From assembly GCA_965197495.1 (NCBI GenBank), contig OZ240210.1:2542001-2606000 (forward strand): DNA of 64,000 bases, given 5' to 3'. The stretch is from SMYC01 sp965197495. Lineage in GTDB: Bacteria; Acidobacteriota; Vicinamibacteria; Marinacidobacterales; SMYC01. A program made the translations under genes and the position numbers. This document shows, piece by piece, positions 28,743-38,889 of the stretch. The stretch's first letter is position 1; each line of letters begins with the position of its first letter. Under the pieces are notes generated by a model that saw only the letters and a list, made by a program, of their open reading frames with translations, searched no databases and had not been told where the DNA came from.

Positions 28743-29764
28743 ACGGGAATCCGGTAGTGCCCCTGACGCACGTAACGAGCGACATGCACCCGCAACGCCG
28801 CCGCGATATCCGCGTGCGTTCTTTTCTCGCTCCGGCACAAGCGAAGCTCGAGGGCGCGGGCGCGCGTGATCCAATCCGCGAGTACGCGGTTGACCATATA
28901 TCGCCGCGGTCCCGTACGCTGAGCCACCTCGCTCCGGAGCGACCCGCGATGTCGACGCAGAAACGCTGCTCCGGGTGCTCTCCCGCGCGTTCCCGCTGTT
29001 CCCACCGTTCCCGCCGTTCCAAAGACGCGGCGAAGGTCTCGATCGTAGCGACGCGCGAAGTTCACCTTGTGCTTCTTCCTTCGCTCACGATAGTGCTCAC
29101 CGAGCGTCGCCGACAACGTCGAGAGAGCGCCCGGTTTTCGCCGGGTCGTCACTTTCGGCCAAGTCTTCAACTCCTCCGCCATCAACCCGTCCATATAGAC
29201 AAGCTTTTCGAGAGCCGGCCACCGAGCGTAGCGCTCGCGCCAGCGTGAGGCCGGGTCGAGCCAAACGGCAAACGTCTCCGCGAAGTCGTCGTCCGGATGG
29301 CACTGAGCATATCCGAGCTCGAGATGACGCACGAATTTCCGGCTGTACGGATGGGGAGCATAGGAGTCCGGATAGTCGGTCTCCGAGCTCCCGAAGAGCT
29401 CGACGCGACGCTCCCGGCCTCGGAGGCGATACGCATTGTCGATGGCGTGTCCCGTCTCGTGTCGCACAAGCCGCAGACAGCTTCGCCGCGTTCCTCCTTC
29501 GACTTCCTGCATTCGTCTTCGCTCGAGCGCGTGCAACCGGTCGTGGGCAAGATAGAAGGGTATCGCGAAGCCCGGCACGCCGTCGGGGCAAAACCACTCG
29601 TCCGAAAGCCATACATGCGGTTCGAAGTCGAACCCGCGGGCCCCGAGCTCGCCGCGGACCACCGCCAGACACTCGAGCAGCAACTCTCCTTCTACATCCA
29701 GTTCGAGGTCTTGGAGCCGAACCCTCATGAGCTCTCGGTCGGAGAGCGCGAGCCAATGCTTCAT
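28739..29764 (-). CDS. Putative zinc metallopeptidase (HETGH)
   Basis: The 341-residue protein contains HETGH in LVRHETGHAIDNAYRL, a zinc-binding HExxH motif. About 60 residues later DDDFAETFAVWLDP offers a glutamate as third ligand, the gluzincin arrangement. No signal peptide is seen, so it is probably cytoplasmic. The C-terminal third is very basic, with low-complexity GTAGTVGTAGTRGR. ATG 29764 (MKHWLALSDRELM) is preferred to a GTG at 29776. Its coupling with the ATP-grasp gene suggests a peptide-making and peptide-trimming pair; this is inference. Confidence 0.78.
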   Translation of the reverse strand: MKHWLALSDRELMRVRLQDLELDVEGELLLECLAVVRGELGARGFDFEPHVWLSDEWFCPDGVPGFAIPFYLAHDRLHALERRRMQEVEGGTRRSCLRLVRHETGHAIDNAYRLRGRERRVELFGSSETDYPDSYAPHPYSRKFVRHLELGYAQCHPDDDFAETFAVWLDPASRWRERYARWPALEKLVYMDGLMAEELKTWPKVTTRRKPGALSTLSATLGEHYRERRKKHKVNFARRYDRDLRRVFGTAGTVGTAGTRGRAPGAAFLRRHRGSLRSEVAQRTGPRRYMVNRVLADWITRARALELRLCRSEKRTHADIAAALRVHVARYVRQGHYRIPV

Positions 29765-29811
29765 GTTCCGGAGCACGCATTCTAACGCACGTCTGTTACA
29801 ATCGCGCTCCC

Positions 29812-29973
29812 GTGGAGGTTCGAGACTACCTGGAGCGCATCAATATCAATGCCACCGTCGACGCGGCAGACTCCATCGAAACGTTGACCCATCTCCAGGA
29901 ACAACACCTGTTCTCCGTGCCCTTCGAGAACCTCGAAAGCTACTTCGGCCTCGTGCAGGAGCCGCCTTCATGA
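29812..29973 (+). pseudogene. Arylamine N-acetyltransferase, N-terminal fragment
   Basis: A GTG-started 53-codon frame (VEVRDYLERININATVD onward) carries the NAT N-terminal signature LQEQHLFSVPFENLESYFG. The catalytic Cys-His-Asp part is missing. The fragment ends by overlapping the nhaC-type start with ATGA, so a deletion probably removed the rest. Confidence 0.75.
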
Positions 29974-31859
29974 AGCGATCGTTTCTCCTTCTCACACTCT
30001 CAATCCTGCCAGCGCTCGCCTCCGCGCAGAGTGAGCTACGCTTCGAGGTTCCGAGCGTCGTTCTGGCCGGCGTGCCGTTCACGATCACGGTCCAGCCCGT
30101 CACTGCGGAAGGCAACGTCGTCCCGGGCTATGACGGGCAGCTCACCGTGACCGGTTTGTCCGAGGGGAGTTTCGATGGTCTTTCGATCGCGCGTGCCGTC
30201 CTCGGCACGACCGGTCGTCACACCGTCCGCGTTCAGGACGGAACGCTCTCCGCCGAGGTGGAGCTCCGCGCGATCCCAGCTTTTTTCAGCATTCTGCCGC
30301 CGCTTTTCGCCATCACTTTCGCCCTGTTCTTCCGTCAAGTGATCGTGTCGCTGATCGCCGGCATCTGGCTCGCCGCTACTTTTGTAGCTGACTACAACGT
30401 CGTCGCCGGATTTCTCGACGTCCTCACGAAATACGTCATCAATGCCGTTACCACGACGAGCCAGGCCCAAATTCTTGTCTTTAGTCTTCTGTTCGGTGGC
30501 ATGGTCGGGGTCATCACGAGAAACGGCGGCGCGCGGGGCATCGCGGATTTGATCACGCAATACGCGAAGGGAGCCAAAGGAGGCCAGCTCTCCGTCATGG
30601 TCATGGCGCTCGTCATGTTCTTCGACGACTATGCCAACGTGCTCGTCCGCGGCAACTTGATGCGGCCCATTACCGACAAGCTCCGCATCTCCCGCGAGAA
30701 ACTCTCGTTTCTCGTCGATACGGGCGCCGCCTCTGTCGCGAGCACCGCGATCGTCTCGACGTGGATCGGCTACGAGCTCGGTCTCATTGCGCCGGGGCTC
30801 GAGCTCATCGGCTCGTCCGAAGACGCGTTCAGCATGTTCATCCGGACGATCCCCTACCGTTTCTATCCCCTCCTCGCGCTCGTTTTCGCCTTCATGATTT
30901 CCGCGACCGACCGTGACTTCGGCCCCATGCTCAAGGCCGAGAGGCGAGCTCGGCTCGAAGGCAAAGTGATGCGCGACGGGGCGGAGCCCGCGACCGAGAC
31001 CCTCGAAGACGAAGAGGACGCTACGCGTCCGTCGAGCTGGCTGAACGGCCTTGCCCCCATCGTCAGTATCCTCGTCGTCGCCCTATCCGGTATCTACATC
31101 ACCGGCGTTCGGGCGCTCGATGGGGCTTCTGGCGCGAGTCTCAAAGACATCGTCGGCGCTTCCGATTCCTACGTCGCTCTTCTCTGGGCCTCGCTTTCGG
31201 GCTGCAGCGTCGCGATCGTTCTTGCCGTCGGGCGACGCGTGCTCACCTGGAGCCAGGCCTTTGCCGCTTGGATCCAAGGCATGAAGTCTATGATGATGGC
31301 CATCGTCATTCTCGTACTGGCGTGGTGTATCGGCGCGGCGACGACCGAGCTTCAAGCCGCCAGCTACCTCGTACAGGTTCTGGAAGGCGCTCTCCATCCC
31401 GCGTGGCTTCCCGTCCTGACCTTCGTCATCGCCGCGTCGATGGCATTCGCGACCGGGTCGAGCTGGACCACGATGGCGATCATGATGCCGCTCGTCATCC
31501 CACTCGCCGACGCCTTGAGCCGAAGCGCTGGGCTCGGTCCCGAGCGCGTCGACACCCTCCTCGTCGGCGTTATCAGCTCCGTCCTCGCGGGAGCTGTTTT
31601 CGGCGACCACTGCTCGCCCATCTCGGACACGACGATTCTGAGCTCGATGGCCTCCGCCGCTGACCACATCGATCACGTGCGGACGCAGCTCCCCTACGCG
31701 CTCTTCGTCGCGATCGTCGGCATGCTCATCGGCGATATACCTACCGCCTATGGTCTCTCTCCTTGGATCTCGATCGTTCTCGGGAGCGGCATTCTGTTGG
31801 CGGTCTTGTTCTTCTACGGCAAGCCGGTCGGGTCACCGCCACAAGGAGAGGCCGTATGA
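29970..31859 (+). CDS. NhaC-family Na+/H+ antiporter with N-terminal exported domain
   Basis: The 629-residue protein begins with a signal peptide (MKRSFLLLTLSILPALASAQ). An Ig-like beta-rich domain of about 80 residues follows (FEVPSVVLAGVPFTITVQP to SAEVELRA). The rest is an NhaC-type transporter with about 10-12 TM segments, including FFDDYANVLVRGNLMRP, DTGAASVASTAIVSTWIGYE and FGDHCSPISDTTILSS. It should exchange protons for sodium or an organic ion. ATG 29970 was chosen for the signal peptide; a longer frame reaches back to 29727 but covers the NAT fragment and the upstream gene. It overlaps the aldo-keto reductase start by ATGA. Confidence 0.9.
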   Translation: MKRSFLLLTLSILPALASAQSELRFEVPSVVLAGVPFTITVQPVTAEGNVVPGYDGQLTVTGLSEGSFDGLSIARAVLGTTGRHTVRVQDGTLSAEVELRAIPAFFSILPPLFAITFALFFRQVIVSLIAGIWLAATFVADYNVVAGFLDVLTKYVINAVTTTSQAQILVFSLLFGGMVGVITRNGGARGIADLITQYAKGAKGGQLSVMVMALVMFFDDYANVLVRGNLMRPITDKLRISREKLSFLVDTGAASVASTAIVSTWIGYELGLIAPGLELIGSSEDAFSMFIRTIPYRFYPLLALVFAFMISATDRDFGPMLKAERRARLEGKVMRDGAEPATETLEDEEDATRPSSWLNGLAPIVSILVVALSGIYITGVRALDGASGASLKDIVGASDSYVALLWASLSGCSVAIVLAVGRRVLTWSQAFAAWIQGMKSMMMAIVILVLAWCIGAATTELQAASYLVQVLEGALHPAWLPVLTFVIAASMAFATGSSWTTMAIMMPLVIPLADALSRSAGLGPERVDTLLVGVISSVLAGAVFGDHCSPISDTTILSSMASAADHIDHVRTQLPYALFVAIVGMLIGDIPTAYGLSPWISIVLGSGILLAVLFFYGKPVGSPPQGEAV

Positions 31860-32012
31860 AAACCACGCGACTCGGGAAGACGGGACTAGAGGTCTCTCGA
31901 CTCTGTCTTGGCTGCATGACCTACGGTGACCCGAACTGGAGGCCTTGGATCCTCGGCGAAGACGAGGCTCGCACGCACTTCAAGCGTGCGCTCGAGCTCG
32001 GCTTCAATTTTT
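31856..32012 (+). pseudogene. Aldo-keto reductase, 5' part (split by ISL3)
   Basis: MKTTRLGKTGLEVSRLCLGC onward is the N-terminal strand and first helix of an NADPH-dependent aldo-keto reductase. It stops at ALELGFNF, where the ISL3 element of copy 2 enters after CAATTTTT. The remainder is at 34328-35173. Confidence 0.9.
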
Positions 32013-32027
32013 GCCTCTCCTGCCATT

Positions 32028-33248
32028 TCAGTGGATCCTCTCGAGGGTGAGACCGCCACAGTTTAGGTAGACGAGACTGATGAGAGCTTCGGCAGAGTGG
32101 AGTCCAAAGCTGCGGTGGCTCAGCAGCCGGATTTTGTTGTTCATTCCTACGAGTCGGCCGTTGCTGAGTCTCCACGTGACCCACGCGATGACGCCATCGA
32201 AGTGGCTGCGGATCATCTTCGCCGCGCGTTTGACGGGCTCTATCCTCGAGCTCATAGCGCGCCGCAGCCATCCTCGGAGAAACTTCTTGGCCCATGTCTC
32301 GGTTTTGTAGGTGTAGAGGTCCATGAAGTCGTCGCGCAGAAGCATGGCGCGGTAGAGGCGACGATTAGCTCGCACCTGCTCGCGGAGCACCCGTTTGTCT
32401 TTCGCGCTGCGGTTGTGTTTGGCCTTGAGAAGGGGAAACTTGGTGTTCTTGAGGTTGCGTCGGGCAGTCCCTTTGAGCTCGCGCACCAGCTCGCGCGGGG
32501 TCTTATCCACGGCCTCGTTCAGATGCTTGACGATGTGGAAGCGGTCAAAGATCACCCGTGCCTGAGGAGCCTTTTTGCCGACGACAGTTATGTACGGCTC
32601 CCACATGTCCATGCTGACCGCTTCGAGCTCCGCGGCTCTTTGTGGTCCGAGCTTGCGGAAAAACCGCAGCAGCGTCTTGGCCTTGCGCTCCTTTCCCGCC
32701 CAGACGACCCGGCCGCTGAGATGGTCTATCACCACTGTTAAGTACTTGTGGCGTTTGCGGTAGCTGATCTCGTCCATCCCAATCACCCGCAATCCATCGA
32801 GCTCGCGCCGCTCATCCCGCTGCTCGGCAACCACTCGCTGGATGATCCGTCGCACCGAACGCCACGTCACTCGGAAATAGTTCGCTACGGCGCTGACGTC
32901 CGTCCTCTGTGCCAGCCACGCTACCTCTTGTTCGAAGCTTTTGGTAAAGCGGCTTCCCTTGTCGGCCCAAGGCACCTTTTCTCTGACCACTCCACACCGC
33001 CGACATACCACTCGTCGGATCGAGTAGCGAAGATAGGTCCGGACACCGAACAGGTCCAAGTGCCGCCAGTAGCGATTGTAGCGATCTTTGTTCTTGCGGA
33101 CCTTTCGTCCGCAAATCCCGCACAGAGGCTTCCTCCTCCGTGGTACTACATCCACCACCACTCTGGCTTTGTCCGCCTGGAAGTAGAAACCTCGGACCCA
33201 CAGGCCTTGCAATCCGATGAGCTTGTTGACTAACGTAGTAACGCGCAT
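32028..33248 (-). CDS. ISL3-family transposase (copy 2)
   Basis: This is a 406-residue DDE transposase of the ISL3 family. Features are an N-terminal zinc-finger-like CGICGRKVRKNKDRYNRYW with VCRRCG, then the catalytic region VIGMDEISYRKRHKYLTVVI, SMDMWEPYI, VIFDRFHIVKHLNEAVD, and a C-terminal MNNKIRLLSHRSFGLHSAEA. The start ATG 33248 (MRVTTLVNKL) matches the other copies, although in this copy the frame stays open to 33308. The ORF is intact, so the element may be active. Confidence 0.93.
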   Translation of the reverse strand: MRVTTLVNKLIGLQGLWVRGFYFQADKARVVVDVVPRRRKPLCGICGRKVRKNKDRYNRYWRHLDLFGVRTYLRYSIRRVVCRRCGVVREKVPWADKGSRFTKSFEQEVAWLAQRTDVSAVANYFRVTWRSVRRIIQRVVAEQRDERRELDGLRVIGMDEISYRKRHKYLTVVIDHLSGRVVWAGKERKAKTLLRFFRKLGPQRAAELEAVSMDMWEPYITVVGKKAPQARVIFDRFHIVKHLNEAVDKTPRELVRELKGTARRNLKNTKFPLLKAKHNRSAKDKRVLREQVRANRRLYRAMLLRDDFMDLYTYKTETWAKKFLRGWLRRAMSSRIEPVKRAAKMIRSHFDGVIAWVTWRLSNGRLVGMNNKIRLLSHRSFGLHSAEALISLVYLNCGGLTLERIH

Positions 33249-33306
33249 CGCGGGAACGCTCTTTTCTCTTTCGGAAAAAAAGATTCTAGCGTTCTCGCCG
33301 ATGCGC
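33243..33306 (-). promoter_or_regulatory. Hairpin over the ISL3 transposase start (copy 2)
   Basis: The arms GCGCATCGCGGGAACGCT and AGCGTTCTCGCCGATGCGC are complementary, with one bulge and one G-U pair. The transposase ATG lies in the stem base. In this copy the inner stem is degraded compared with copies 3 and 4. Confidence 0.6.
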
Positions 33307-33508
33307 ATCTACACATGGCTTACCCTCTCAACCCACGGGCCTCACCAAATGCCACTGCCCCTCAGCGGGAGACGAGGCTGTGGGAAACGCCCCCACGGTT
33401 CTAGTCGTTCAGACCTTGCTCACGACTGAGTTCTCTTCGAAGCCTGGAAGGGCGTTTTCCATAGCCTCCACTAATCGAGCCCCCCCTTCCTTATTCCATA
33501 TGAATTAA

Positions 33509-34097
33509 TGTCCCACTCGGGGATGGTTGAAATCCCACGCCTTTAGGCGAAGCCTTTAGGAGGCTTGGGGTACGATCCCCAGGTGAAAGGATATCGTAAA
33601 TCATCGCACACGACGTACCAGTTAAACTATCACTTCGTATTTATCACGAAGTACCGCAAGCCGGCCTTGAGAGGGGATGTAGCGGTTCGTCTCCGGGATC
33701 TCATCCGGGAGATCTGTGCTCGGAACCAGATAGAAATACTGAAGGGTCATGTGCGGCCTGAGCACGTGCACCTGTTGCTGAGCGTGCCGCCGAATTTGTC
33801 GCCGAGTCGAGTGATGCAGTTGATCAAGGGTAAGACGTCGAATCGTCTGATGCGCGACTTACGGACGATGCGGAAGGAGTTCTGGGGTCGGCACCTACGG
33901 GCACGGGGTTACTTCGTGGTGACAACGGGCAACGTGACGGATGAGGTGATAGCGAAGTATATAGAGTTGCAGGGTGCCGTGCCCCAGGACGACGATTCTT
34001 TCAAGGTCAGTGAGTAGTGAAACGAGGCAAGGACAAGCCGACTTTAGTCGGCGACGTGAACCCATCGCCTTTAGGCGATGGAGCGCACGCGCTCAGT
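33509..34097 (+). mobile_element. IS200-type element (copy a)
   Basis: This 589-bp single-gene element is identical in limits to two others here. It begins TGTCCCACTCGGGGATGG directly after TTAA and ends GCACGCGCTCAGT. Subterminal palindromes containing GCCTTTAGGC lie near both ends, as required by HUH Y1 transposases. There are no terminal inverted repeats and no target duplication. It is inserted within ISL3 copy 2. Confidence 0.92.
33565..34017 (+). CDS. tnpA: IS200-type TnpA (Y1 HUH transposase), copy a
   Basis: The 150-codon frame has the HUH motif in RPEHVHLLLSVPP and the nucleophile tyrosine in the C-terminal helix (EVIAKYIELQG). It opens at a TTG (33565); a GTG at 33580 (VKGYRKSSHTTYQ) is an alternative and closer to family N-termini. 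Single-strand transposition (peel and paste) with TTAA targeting is expected. Confidence 0.9.
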   Translation: MGYDPQVKGYRKSSHTTYQLNYHFVFITKYRKPALRGDVAVRLRDLIREICARNQIEILKGHVRPEHVHLLLSVPPNLSPSRVMQLIKGKTSNRLMRDLRTMRKEFWGRHLRARGYFVVTTGNVTDEVIAKYIELQGAVPQDDDSFKVSE

Positions 34098-34327
34098 CTT
34101 TCTTGTATATATATCAGGAGGGGCCTGTGGGCGCTCGTGGGAAACGCGAAGCATTTTCCAAGCGATTGTGGAAAACGCCGCTCCACGTTTGTACGTGCTC
34201 ACAACCTTTCCCTAAACGCCTCTCTCGCCCGGAGTTTCCGGCGTTTTCCACAATCGCGGCAGCGTCCATAGGCCATGCCCTCCAACACAAATCAGATCCC
34301 CCGAAACGACAGGAGAACCCAATTTTT

Positions 34328-35173
34328 TTTGGACACCGCGGATATGTACTCGAAAGGTGTCAGTGAAGAAGTCACGGGCAAGATTCTAAAAGAGCTCGCC
34401 CACCGCGAGGACTATGTTCTCGCCTCGAAGTGCTTCTTCCCGCTCACCAAAGGTCCCAATCGCAGCGGCCTTTCCCGCAAGCACATTCTCGCGGCTTGTG
34501 ACGCTTCTTTGAAGCGGCTCGGCCACGACTACATCGATCTCTATCAGATCCACCGCCTCGACCATCACACTCCGATGGAAGAACTCTCGAGGCGCTCGAC
34601 TCGCTCGTTCGTGCCGGCAAAGTGCGCTATCTGGGTGCGAGCAGCATGGCGGCTTGGGAGTTCGCGACGATGCTGTTCCTCGCCGATGTCAACGGTTATC
34701 ACCGCTTCGCCACCATGCAGAACCACTTGAACCTCGTCTACCGCGAAGAGGAGCGCGAGATGATCCCCCTTTGCCTCGAGCAAGGCGTGGGCCTGATCCC
34801 ATGGAGCCCGCTCGCCCGCGGATTTCTCTCCGGCAACCGGCGGCGTGAGGGAAAGGCGGAGACGGCGCGCGGTAAAGACGATCCTTTCGCAGAGGACATG
34901 TATTATCGCGACGAGGATTTCGACGTCATCGACGCCGTGGTCGACGTGGCCAAGGAGATTGGAAAAAAGCCGGCTCAAGTTGCGCTCGCTTGGGCGCTCT
35001 CCGTTCCGGGCGTGGACGCTCCCATCATCGGCAGCACCAAGATCCCGCAGCTCGAAGAGCTCGTCGAGGCCGTCGCGATCGAGCTCGATGATGAGCTCAT
35101 CGAGCGCCTCGAGAAACCCTACCGGCCCCACCCCGTGCTCGGCCACAAACAACGGGGACCGAGAGAGCTTTGA
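34328..35173 (+). pseudogene. Aldo-keto reductase, 3' part
   Basis: The frame resumes with DTADMYSKGVSEEVTGKIL (catalytic tyrosine in DTADMY) and continues through LKRLGHDYIDLYQIHRLD, ARGFLSGNRR and PIIGSTKIPQLEELVEAV. A missing base near 34585 (in ATGGAAGAACTCTCGAGG) shifts the frame before the segment that starts at ALDSLVRAGKVRYLGAS. The T-run at the insertion edge also disturbs phase. Both a split and a frameshift make it non-functional. Confidence 0.88.
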
Positions 35174-35296
35174 ACGGCGCGGCGGCGCTTGTCATTCTGG
35201 AGGTTGGCTGCAAATCTAACGCGGTGTTAACGCGAGAGGAGCTGTTCAGGTCTCGGGCGGCACGGCCGTGATGGCGCCGACAGAGCGTTCGTCGGC

Positions 35297-37257
35297 TTAG
35301 AGTGTCGTGGGCGCCGCAGATGGGCGCGTCTCGAGTTTTTGGCCCACGTCGTCCGGATCCGCTGCATCGAGAATGGCGCGCACGAATTGCAACAAGCGCG
35401 CTCCAGTAAACGGCTTCTCCAACAGGTGCGTACGATCTACGGGCATCTTGTTGTGCGAGAACGCGTCGTTGACGTAGCCCGAGATGAACAGGACTTTCAA
35501 GGACTTGTTGAAGGGCGTCATGCGCTCCACGAGCTTGGGGCCGCTCACATCGGGCATCACGACGTCTGTGACGAGAAGGTCGATTGTGTGCGTCTCGGCA
35601 ATCTCGAGCGCGGTGGCCGCGCGGCTCGCTTCGAGCACCTGATAACCCGCGGATTCCAGGATCGTTCGGGCTAGCTCTCGCACCCCGTCGTCGTCTTCTA
35701 CGAGCAAGATCGTCTCTCGCCCGTCGAGCATCGGCGTCGCGACCGCCGCCTCGTCTGAAAGCTCCGCGACCGGATGTTCCACGTGCGGCAAGCGCACGCG
35801 AAACGTCGAGCCTGCAAGCGGTTGACTCGACGCGACGACTTCGCCCCCGCTCTGAGTCACGATGCCGTATACCGTCGAAAGGCCCAATCCCGTGCCCGCT
35901 CCCGGTGCCTTCGTCGTGAAGAACGGGTCGAAGATTTTCTGTAGGGTTTCGGCATCCATGCCGTCCCCGGTATCACTCACCGCGATCTCCGCCGAGGTCT
36001 GCACACTGGTCGGCGACGCGTTCTCTCCGTCGACATCCACGCTGCGTGTTGCGATCTTCAACCGTCCGCCGCGCGGCATGGCATCGCGCGCGTTGACGAC
36101 CAGGTTCATGATGACTTGTTCGATCTGCCCCGGGTCCGCCTTGACGGGCTTCAGGTCCGAGGCGAGATCGATGACGAGCGTGACATCTTCCGAGATGAGG
36201 CGTTCGAGCATGCCTCTCATTTCGGCGATGACCACGTTCAGGTCGATGACCCTCGGTTGCAGCACTTGCTTGCGGCTGAAAGCAAGGAGCTGGCTCGTGA
36301 GCGAGGCGGCGCGCCGGCCAGCTTTGACGATTTGCTCGATCTGGCGTTCGGCTCCCCCCTTTCCTTTTCGCGCCGCCAAGAGCTCGCAATAGCCGAGAAT
36401 GGTGGTCAAGAGATTGTTAAAATCATGGGCGATACCGCCGGCGAGCTGCCCGATTGCCTCCGTTCGCTGGGATTGTCGCAAGTGATCTTCGTTTTCACGA
36501 AGCGCGATCTCCGCCTTTTCTCGTGCGATCTGGTGCTCGCGGCGGCGGTGCTCGGCCTCACGCAAGTCCGCCGAAAAGGCGGCCACCTCGACCGCGAGCT
36601 CACCGAGTTCGTCCCGACGCTCGAGCGGCAGTGACGTCGAGAGCTCGCGTCCCTCTCGCAGATCGACGACCGCGTGGCGCAACTGTACGAGCGGCCGAAC
36701 GAGAGCACGATCGGTGGCGACACCGATGAGAACCAGCCCTACCGCCATTGCGAGCAAGAAAAAGACGGAGAGCGCCAGGAAAGCGCGATTCGAAGTATCG
36801 GTGATATCGCTGTCTTGAGTCAGCCGGAAACTTGCGACCTGGTCTCCTTCGAGATTCGTGAGTCGCGCGATGGTGGCCGCGCGCGTCTGCGGCCGCGGCT
36901 CGGCCGACCGGTCCTCCCTTTCGAAAACGAGCTCGACTTTGCCGCCGGGCGCGGCCGTCGCGTCCTGGAGGAACGCATCCGTGATCCGCCATCCAAGGAT
37001 CAGCGCGCCGTGGCCTGGCGGTACGAAACGTCCTCCCAACCGGGCTCTGGATGCTCGACGTAATCCACGAACTCGTCCCATAGGGTGTAGTTGACGAGCC
37101 AAACGCTGAGCATCGAGCGCCGCTCGCTCAGCCGCTCCTGCGCACGCTGGACTTGGCTCGTCCAGATCGCGTCGGATTGACGAGAAATGGCGCGGCTCGC
37201 CAACGCCACGAGCATGACGGCGCACCCTGTGACGACCACTAAGCCGGACGATTGTCC
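35297..37257 (-). pseudogene. Hybrid sensor histidine kinase (CHASE4-HAMP-HisKA-HATPase-REC), 5' damaged
   Basis: From the C-terminus backwards there is a receiver domain (ILLVEDDDGVRELART, phospho-acceptor in LLVTDVVMPD, EKPF), the HATPase (NLVVNARDAMPRGG, SDTGDGMDAETLQKIFDPFF, GLGLSTVYGI) and HisKA (GGIAHDFNNLLTTILGYCEL). A HAMP-like linker and TM (ALSVFFLLAMAVGLVLIGVA) precede them. Upstream, CHASE4-like sequence (VWLVNYTLWDEFVDYVEHPE) lies in a different frame, with a shift and probably a deletion near 37020-37040. The first TM (LVVVTGCAVMLVALASRAI) abuts the broken end of an LVIVD gene at about 37257. The start codon is lost. The catalytic half is intact. Confidence 0.85.
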
Positions 37258-38889
37258 CTCGGGTAGGGAAAAGCTTCGTCGCCGGCAAACGCGTAGAACT
37301 TGCCCGTCGACTGGCTCTTGTAGGGAAAGGCCGCATGATTCCAGCCGCTCGGATACGCGTAGCTTCCGAGCTTCACGGGACTGTTGGGCGCGCCTCCCTG
37401 GCCACCGCCGCCGACGTCCACGGCCACGACGCCATCGTACCAGTTTGACGAATAGGCAATACCATCGACGACCCAAACGTCATGGACCCCGTGTCCCGGC
37501 GTGTCGAGCTCGAAACGTCCCACACGGTAGGGATTCGTCGGATCCTCGATGCTGATGATGTCGTAGCGACGTCCGTTCGAGAGCGCGTAAACGTGCCCTT
37601 CATGGATGAAGACATTGTGTACGCCGCCGTTCAACTGGTCGTCGTAGCGCGCGATGACGCGCACGCCGTCGGTCGGGTTGCTGACGTCGAGGATAACGAG
37701 ACCGTTCTTGCGATTGGACGCACCCTCGCGGCTGATGATGGCGGTGGCGCCGTCTTCAGTGATCTTGACGTCGTTGACCGTGCGCGCATCCACGCGTACG
37801 GTGTCCACGAGCTGAATAGTGTTGGGCTCGGTGACGTCCCAGAAATAGGCGTGGCCGTCGGCACCCCAAGTCCCTGTCATGGCGTAGTCGCGCCCGTCCG
37901 GCGCCTCCCAGACCCATAGGTCTGAGGTGTGACGATCGCGCACCGGCCCCTGGCCCAACACTTCGATCTCCTTGCGCACGTTCCGCGTCCGAGCCTTGAT
38001 GGCCTTGCGAGCGATGTGGTTGCCCGCGACAGCGACGATCGTATGTAGTCCGGAACGCTCGGCGACGAAAGCGCCCTCTTCGTCGATCTGTCCCGTGGCG
38101 CCAGCGGCGATGATGCTCGCTTCAGGCCGTGCATAGGTCGCGAACTGCACAGGATAGTCCGGAACGTCTTTGCCGTTCGCATCGAGAGCTTTCGCTTCGA
38201 AGAAGACGACATCACCGGTGCGAACGTCGTCGCTGCTCGCGCTGAGCTCGAACGACGTGACCGGGTCCGCCGCGACGTCGATGTCGATGTGGCCGCTCAC
38301 GGATTCCGCGTGCGCCGTGATCCGCACCATCCCCGCTTTCTTGAAGGAGAGCGAGCCGAGCTCATCGAGGCTCGCGACGCTCTCGTCACTGGTCTCGAGC
38401 CTTACTTCGACGTCGGGGCGATTAGCTTCCGCCGTGTCGGTCACCCCGGGTCTCGATAGGCGCGACGGTTCCGGCGTAAAACGCTGATGGAAGCTCGACG
38501 AACTCGACGGAGGCTGCGGGTGGGTTCGGGATGGTGACGGGAATCTCGACCGTCAGCAGTGCGTCGGCGCGCCGATGGAGATCCTCGGGATCCTTTGGGA
38601 GCATCGCGATGAGCACATGCTCCCCCGGCCGGTAAGCCTCGACGATCCCCGCGGGATTTATGCTTACGGAACGCCGGCGTCGCGAAAAGAAAACGACGGG
38701 GCGCTCGACAATATTGCCATCTGCGTCGAGCACAGTGGCCACGAGCGTGGCTTTCTCGCCGACCTTCAGGTTGAGCTCGCTCGGCTCGACCTCGAGTGTC
38801 AATTTCAATGTCGGCTCCTCTGGCTCTTCTTGCGCCCAAACGGCGACGGAGACGAATATAAATGTCAGTACGATCGCGGCCTGTTTCAT
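37258..38889 (-). pseudogene. LVIVD-repeat protein with Ig-like domains, truncated and frameshifted
   Basis: A signal peptide (MKQAAIVLTFIFVSVAVWAQ, ATG 38889, preceded by GGAAGGGAG) starts the protein. Bacterial Ig-like domains follow (LEVEPSELNLKVGEKATLVA and similar), then LVIVD propeller repeats (VHNVFIHEGHVYALSNG, VHDVWVVDGIAYSSNWYDGV). A frameshift near 38445 (after TVAPIETR) separates the first 150 codons from the rest. The C-terminus ends at GDEAFPYPRDN, where it is joined to the histidine-kinase gene; relatives continue for many more residues. The protein would be secreted. It overlaps the preceding gene with ATGA. Confidence 0.82.

Larger units (their letters stand above)
32013..34319 (-). 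mobile_element. ISL3-family element (copy 2) containing an IS200 copy
   Basis: The ends match copies 3 and 4, with flanking 8-bp duplications CAATTTTT at 32005-32012 and 34320-34327. The element is about 1.72 kb plus a 589-bp IS200 insertion at 33509-34097 in its non-coding right part. Confidence 0.93.

Noticed and set aside
29727..29969. N-terminal extension of the NhaC-type antiporter to 710 codons
   Set aside because: The added codons cover the divergent peptidase start and the NAT fragment; the signal peptide at 29970 marks the true start.
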